From Desulfovibrionales bacterium (GTDB lineage Bacteria > Desulfobacterota > Desulfovibrionia > Desulfovibrionales > Desulfomicrobiaceae): a stretch of 38,859 nucleotides of DNA. This document shows positions 35,395 to 38,859 of the stretch, one piece after another. Both the position numbers and the translations under genes were made by a program. The stretch lies in contig JAAYCS010000073.1 of assembly GCA_012729655.1 (NCBI GenBank), forward strand, positions 1-38,859, written 5' to 3'. The notes under the pieces are model-generated. The model was not told where the DNA came from, made no database searches, and was given only the letters and a program-made list of their open reading frames with translations. How positions within the stretch are numbered: the stretch's first letter is position 1; every line of letters begins with the position of its first letter.

Positions 35395-37629
35395 ATGGCA
35401 TTCCAACTTACCCGCCGCAGCATCCCCATGGGCGATTCGCAAATCGTCATCGAACACGGCAAACTTGCCCTGCAGGCCAGTGGCGCAGTGACCGTGCAGT
35501 GGGGGGACACCATCGTCCTGGTCACGGCCACCCATCAGGCCATGGACCGCGAAGTGGACTTCCTCCCTCTGACCTGCAACTATCAAGAAATGCTCTATGC
35601 TGCAGGCCGCATTCCGGGCAGCTATTTCCGCCGCGAAGTGGGCCGGCCCAGCGACCACGAAACCCTGACTTCCCGGCTCATCGACCGTCCCATCAGACCT
35701 CTCTTCCCCAAGGGGTGTTCACACGAGATCCAGGTCATCGCCACGGTCGTCTCCTCGGACAAGGAACATGCCCCAGACATCCTGGCCATGATCGGGGCCT
35801 CCACGGCCCTGCACATTTCCGACATTCCCTTTGCCGGACCTGTCGCTGCCATCCGCGTAGGCTACAAGGACGGCCAGTTTCTGCTCAACCCGTCCGCGTC
35901 GCAACTGGCCACCAGCGAACTGAACATGGTCCTGGCGGGCACGCGTGATGCGGTGGTCATGGTCGAAGGCGGGGCCCAGTTTCTGTCCGAAGATGTCATG
36001 GCCGAGGCCGTAGCCTGGGGCCATGCCCAGCTCCTGCCCATCCTGGACGCCCAGGAGGAGCTGCGCGGGCTGCTTGGAAAAGAAAAATTCACTGTTGCCA
36101 CTCCTCCGGAAGATGCGGAACTGATCAACGCCGTGTCCGAACTGGCTGCAGACCCCCTGCAGAAGGCCCTGACCGTTCCAGGCAAGATGGACCGCAAGGA
36201 TGCCAAGAAGAAAGTCCGGCAGGATCTCATGGAAGCCCTCCTGTCGCGCTTTGGCGATAGTCCTGAACGCCTCAGGAACGTCGCCGAAACCCTGGAACAC
36301 CTGGAGAAGAAGCTGGTCCGCCAGCGCATCATGGCGGACAAACGCCGCATCGACGGCCGCGACCTGACCACGGTGCGTCCCCTGACCATGGAAGTGGGGA
36401 TTCTGCCGCGCACCCACGGCTCGGCCATTTTCACCCGCGGGGAGACCAAGGCCCTGTGCACCTGTACCCTGGGCAGCACCCGTGACGAACAGCGTGTGGA
36501 AACCCTGGCCGGCGAGATTTCCAGACGTTTCCTTATGCACTACAACTTCCCGCCCTACAGTGTGGGCGAGGCTCGGCCTCTGCGCGCCCCTTCCCGCCGC
36601 GAGGTTGGCCACGGCGCCTTGTCCGAAAGGGCCTTGGCACCGGTCCTGCCAACTCCCGAGGGGTTTCCTTTCACCATCCGCATCGTGTCCGACATCATGG
36701 AATCCAACGGGTCCTCGTCCATGGCCTCGGTCTGCGGAGGCACCCTGGCCCTGATGGATGCAGGCGTGCCCATCAAAACGCCTGTCGCCGGTATTGCCAT
36801 GGGGCTCATCAAGGAAGGGGATGAATACCTGGTCCTGACCGACATCCTCGGCGACGAAGACCACCTGGGCGACATGGACTTCAAGGTCGCCGGCAGCCGC
36901 GACGGCGTAACGTCCATCCAGATGGACATCAAGATCGCCGGCATCCCGGCAGAAGTCATGAAAAAGGCCCTGCACCAGGCCAAGGCCGCCCGGGTGCACA
37001 TCCTCGACCAGATGGAGACGGTCATCGCCACACCGCGCCGCGAACTGTCCCAGTTTGCCCCCCAGATGGACGTGGTGCACATCTCTCCGGACAAAATCCG
37101 TGAAGTCATCGGACCTGGCGGCAAGAACATCAAGGCCATCTGCGAAGCCACCCAGGCAGACATTGACATTGACGACTCGGGCAAGATCTCCCTTTTTGCA
37201 CCGGATCAGGCGTCCCTGGCCAAGGCCAGGGAAATGGTCCTCTATTACGACCAGAAAGCGGAACTGAACAAGGACTATGACGGTATCGTCAAAAAAATCA
37301 TGGACTTCGGAGCGTTCATCGAAATCCTGCCCGGTCTGGAGGGACTGTGCCACATCTCCCAGCTGGCCCGGGAACGGGTCAACACCGTACAGGACATAGT
37401 CCAGGAAGGTGACGCCATCCGGGTGCGGGTCATCGACATCGAACCGTCGGGCCGCATCAAACTGAGCCGCAAGGCCATCATTTTGGAGGAGCTGGGCGAA
37501 GAGCCGGAGCCGGAGCAGCCCCGCGCCCCGCGCGGAGACCGTCCGCGAGGTGACAACAGGGGTGACCGCCGAGGTGGTGATCGCGGAGGTGACCGCCGTG
37601 GGGGCCCACGCCGAGACCGGGACCGCTAA
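35395..37629 (+). CDS. pnp: Polyribonucleotide nucleotidyltransferase (PNPase)
   Basis: This 744-residue phosphorolytic 3'-5' exoribonuclease has two RNase PH domains separated by a helical domain. The second carries RPLTMEVGILPRTHGSAIFTRGETKAL and GDEDHLGDMDFKVAG with the catalytic acidic residues. The KH domain (IREVIGPGGKNIKAI, about 565-579) and the S1 domain (YDGIVKKIMDFGAFIEILPGLEGLCHIS) follow. The C-terminus is an Arg/Gly/Asp-rich tail (about 708-744). ATG 35395 has GAGG seven bases upstream; an ATG at 35383 is in frame but has no ribosome site. Confidence 0.97.
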   Translation: MAFQLTRRSIPMGDSQIVIEHGKLALQASGAVTVQWGDTIVLVTATHQAMDREVDFLPLTCNYQEMLYAAGRIPGSYFRREVGRPSDHETLTSRLIDRPIRPLFPKGCSHEIQVIATVVSSDKEHAPDILAMIGASTALHISDIPFAGPVAAIRVGYKDGQFLLNPSASQLATSELNMVLAGTRDAVVMVEGGAQFLSEDVMAEAVAWGHAQLLPILDAQEELRGLLGKEKFTVATPPEDAELINAVSELAADPLQKALTVPGKMDRKDAKKKVRQDLMEALLSRFGDSPERLRNVAETLEHLEKKLVRQRIMADKRRIDGRDLTTVRPLTMEVGILPRTHGSAIFTRGETKALCTCTLGSTRDEQRVETLAGEISRRFLMHYNFPPYSVGEARPLRAPSRREVGHGALSERALAPVLPTPEGFPFTIRIVSDIMESNGSSSMASVCGGTLALMDAGVPIKTPVAGIAMGLIKEGDEYLVLTDILGDEDHLGDMDFKVAGSRDGVTSIQMDIKIAGIPAEVMKKALHQAKAARVHILDQMETVIATPRRELSQFAPQMDVVHISPDKIREVIGPGGKNIKAICEATQADIDIDDSGKISLFAPDQASLAKAREMVLYYDQKAELNKDYDGIVKKIMDFGAFIEILPGLEGLCHISQLARERVNTVQDIVQEGDAIRVRVIDIEPSGRIKLSRKAIILEELGEEPEPEQPRAPRGDRPRGDNRGDRRGGDRGGDRRGGPRRDRDR

Positions 37630-37634
37630 CCCTG

Positions 37635-37663
37635 AATCCCCGCCTTCGAGCGGGGATTTTTTT
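37635..37663 (+). terminator. Terminator after pnp
   Basis: A 9-bp stem AATCCCCGC/GCGGGGATT (37635-37643, 37650-37658) with a 6-base loop and a run of seven T residues ends the plus-strand cluster. It sits three bases before the convergent nucleoside-recognition gene. Confidence 0.92.
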
Positions 37664-37665
37664 GT

Positions 37666-38616
37666 TCACGCCCAACAGACATACACTGCAGCGCAGGCGA
37701 TCAGGCTGGCTACCCGGAAACCCTGGCTGCAGACAATAAGTTCAAATGCCAGGACCGGCCTGTAGATGCCTGCGTAGTACGGAAACTGATGTCGGAAGGC
37801 GCGCATGGGAGAGGACAGCACATTGCCCACGACCAGGGCTATGACCACGTCCCGCACGGACATGGATCCCGAGTCCAGGAGGGCGCCGGCCGCGGCCATG
37901 CCGGCCGAAAACTCCGCCGCCAATTGAAAGGCGATGATGCCCATGGACTGAGGGTGGAGCCAGGGCAGACCGGACATGTGGCTGGCCATGAACTGTTCCA
38001 TGGCCGCGAACATGCCGGCCCGCTGCAGGATATGCATCCCGATGTAGATGGGCACGGTGATGAGGACGATCTTCTTGATCCGCCGCCGAAAACGCCTCCA
38101 GGTTTTGTCCAGCACCTGTCGCCATGACGCCTGCTCACTGGTCGGCATGGGGGTCTCAAAACAGCGGTCCATGCCTCGCAGCATCAAACGGCCCAGAATC
38201 AGGATGCTCAAGGTCCTCAGCACCGCCGACCCGACGGTGATGCCCAGATAGACAAAGGCGGCCGATTTGAGAATGGGGGCGGTGATGAAGACCATGCTCG
38301 GCAGGTGTAAAAAATAGGTTGGCACGCTGTTGAAAAGGTTGGACAGGATCAGTTCCCGCCGGCTGAGCTGGCCCTTGTCATAGGCTTCGGCGAGCATGGC
38401 GTTGGCCGTGATCCCGGAAAAGAAGGCCACTGAAAAACTGGCCGCCGAAATGTCGCACAACCGACCGATGCGGGCCAGGGGCTGGGCCAGCCTGGCCACA
38501 AAGCGGGTCCATTGCAGGGCCTCGATCAGATTTCCGACAAAAAGTCCCACAGAGACAAAGACCACCAGCTTCAGAAGGGGGTACAGAATCTGGGTCCAGA
38601 TCTCGACCGGGCTCAT
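37666..38616 (-). CDS. Nucleoside-recognition (Gate) domain membrane protein
   Basis: This 316-residue polytopic inner-membrane protein contains the Gate/nucleoside-recognition domain (SpmA/YjiH-like): LKLVVFVSVGLFVGNLIEAL near the N-terminus, SFSVAFFSGITANAMLAEAYDKG and SNLFNSVPTYFLHLPS in the first half, and QLAAEFSAGMAAAGALLD plus VGNVLSSPMRAFRHQFPYYAGIY in the second. Several hydrophobic helices (about 10-32, 100-125, 185-205, 230-255, 290-315) are visible. Substrate and direction are unknown. Its ATG overlaps the stop of the VanZ-like gene by four bases, so the two are cotranscribed. Confidence 0.85.
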   Translation of the reverse strand: MSPVEIWTQILYPLLKLVVFVSVGLFVGNLIEALQWTRFVARLAQPLARIGRLCDISAASFSVAFFSGITANAMLAEAYDKGQLSRRELILSNLFNSVPTYFLHLPSMVFITAPILKSAAFVYLGITVGSAVLRTLSILILGRLMLRGMDRCFETPMPTSEQASWRQVLDKTWRRFRRRIKKIVLITVPIYIGMHILQRAGMFAAMEQFMASHMSGLPWLHPQSMGIIAFQLAAEFSAGMAAAGALLDSGSMSVRDVVIALVVGNVLSSPMRAFRHQFPYYAGIYRPVLAFELIVCSQGFRVASLIACAAVYVCWA

Positions 38617-38859
38617 GCCCTCCCCCCGCCGGACGCCTTCCGGCTACGCGCCCCATCTTTTGCGCCCCAAACGGCGCGCTGAACAAGGAGGCCGATTCCT
38701 GCGCCCGCTGCATTGGCCACAGCGTCCCAAACCTCTGCGTACCGCCCTGTGGGAAGGATCCCCTGCCCGCATTCCAGAACAGCCCCCAGGCCCGCAGCGG
38801 CCAGAAACCTTGTACTGGGGGACTGAAGAATGAATTCAGGCCACAGACATGTCAGAATC
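38613..38859 (-). CDS. VanZ-like membrane protein, 3' part only
   Basis: The frame is open from the right edge of the window to TGA 38613-38615, giving about 81 residues. It reads RFLAAAGLGAVLECGQGILP, then TGRYAEVWDAVANAAGAGIG and a hydrophilic Arg/Lys-rich tail. The ExxQ...PxR...DxxxNxxGxxxG pattern is the VanZ/phosphotransbutyrylase-region signature of small polytopic membrane proteins of unknown role. The 5' part lies outside the window. The ATGA overlap ties it to the Gate-domain gene downstream. Confidence 0.75.
   Translation of the reverse strand, partial: ILTCLWPEFILQSPSTRFLAAAGLGAVLECGQGILPTGRYAEVWDAVANAAGAGIGLLVQRAVWGAKDGARSRKASGGGRA

Noticed and set aside
35719-37353. A 544-codon antisense frame opposite pnp
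   Set aside because: It is a shadow of PNPase, rich in His/Gly/Val with no motif.

Overview
This window looks like the chromosome of a Desulfovibrionales bacterium (a Desulfovibrio or Desulfomicrobium-type sulfate reducer). The grounds are the GC-rich coding sequence, a large divergent pyruvate carboxylase with a C-terminal zinc ribbon, and above all the gene order from 15.9 kb to 37.6 kb: a flagellar rod/ring/hook-junction cluster ending in csrA-fliW lies back to back with the rimP-nusA-ylxR-infB-ylxP-rbfA-nrnA-truB-rpsO-pnp cluster. From memory this matches the arrangement in Desulfovibrio vulgaris. The species assignment is inference.

Layout. 1-1850: an AT-rich, accessory-looking stretch with the tail of an unknown gene (possibly a transposase), an Ldh2-family dehydrogenase, a 34-bp perfect palindrome and a MITE-like hairpin element. 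1856-6377: pyruvate carboxylase followed almost directly by an inositol-monophosphatase-family gene. 6410-9915: single genes for an FMN-binding PPOX-like protein, an exported protein with a duplicated His-rich module, a TM2 membrane protein and an M20 peptidase, plus a 450-bp decayed-looking gap. 9934-15941 (minus): a tight five-gene unit nadK, a DUF89-like gene, mltA, a DUF4254 gene and gatB, ending at a terminator.

16065-27250 is the motility region. On the plus strand a near-consensus sigma-28 promoter drives a FlgM-like small protein and flgM. On the minus strand a good sigma-54 promoter just upstream of flgF starts the run flgF-flgG-flgA-flgH-flgI-flgJ-flgN-like-flgK-flgL-csrA-fliW. This gives a readable hierarchy: sigma-54 for rod, ring and junction parts plus the CsrA/FliW switch, and sigma-28 for its own anti-sigma factor. 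27342-37663 (plus) holds tRNA-Gly(CCC) with its terminator and then the transcription/translation/RNA-decay cluster. A long perfect hairpin between rpsO and pnp is placed like the RNase III autoregulatory site of enterobacteria. 37666-38859 (minus): a nucleoside-recognition (Gate) membrane protein, preceded by the 3' part of a VanZ-like gene cut by the window edge.

I see no CRISPR array, rRNA, prophage or complete insertion sequence, and no obvious new multigene defence or metabolic system. The best candidates for something undescribed are the small FlgM-like protein encoded before flgM, the DUF89-like protein lacking its Asp-Asn metal-binding pair, the duplicated HxHP exported protein, and the divergent carboxyltransferase motifs of the pyruvate carboxylase.
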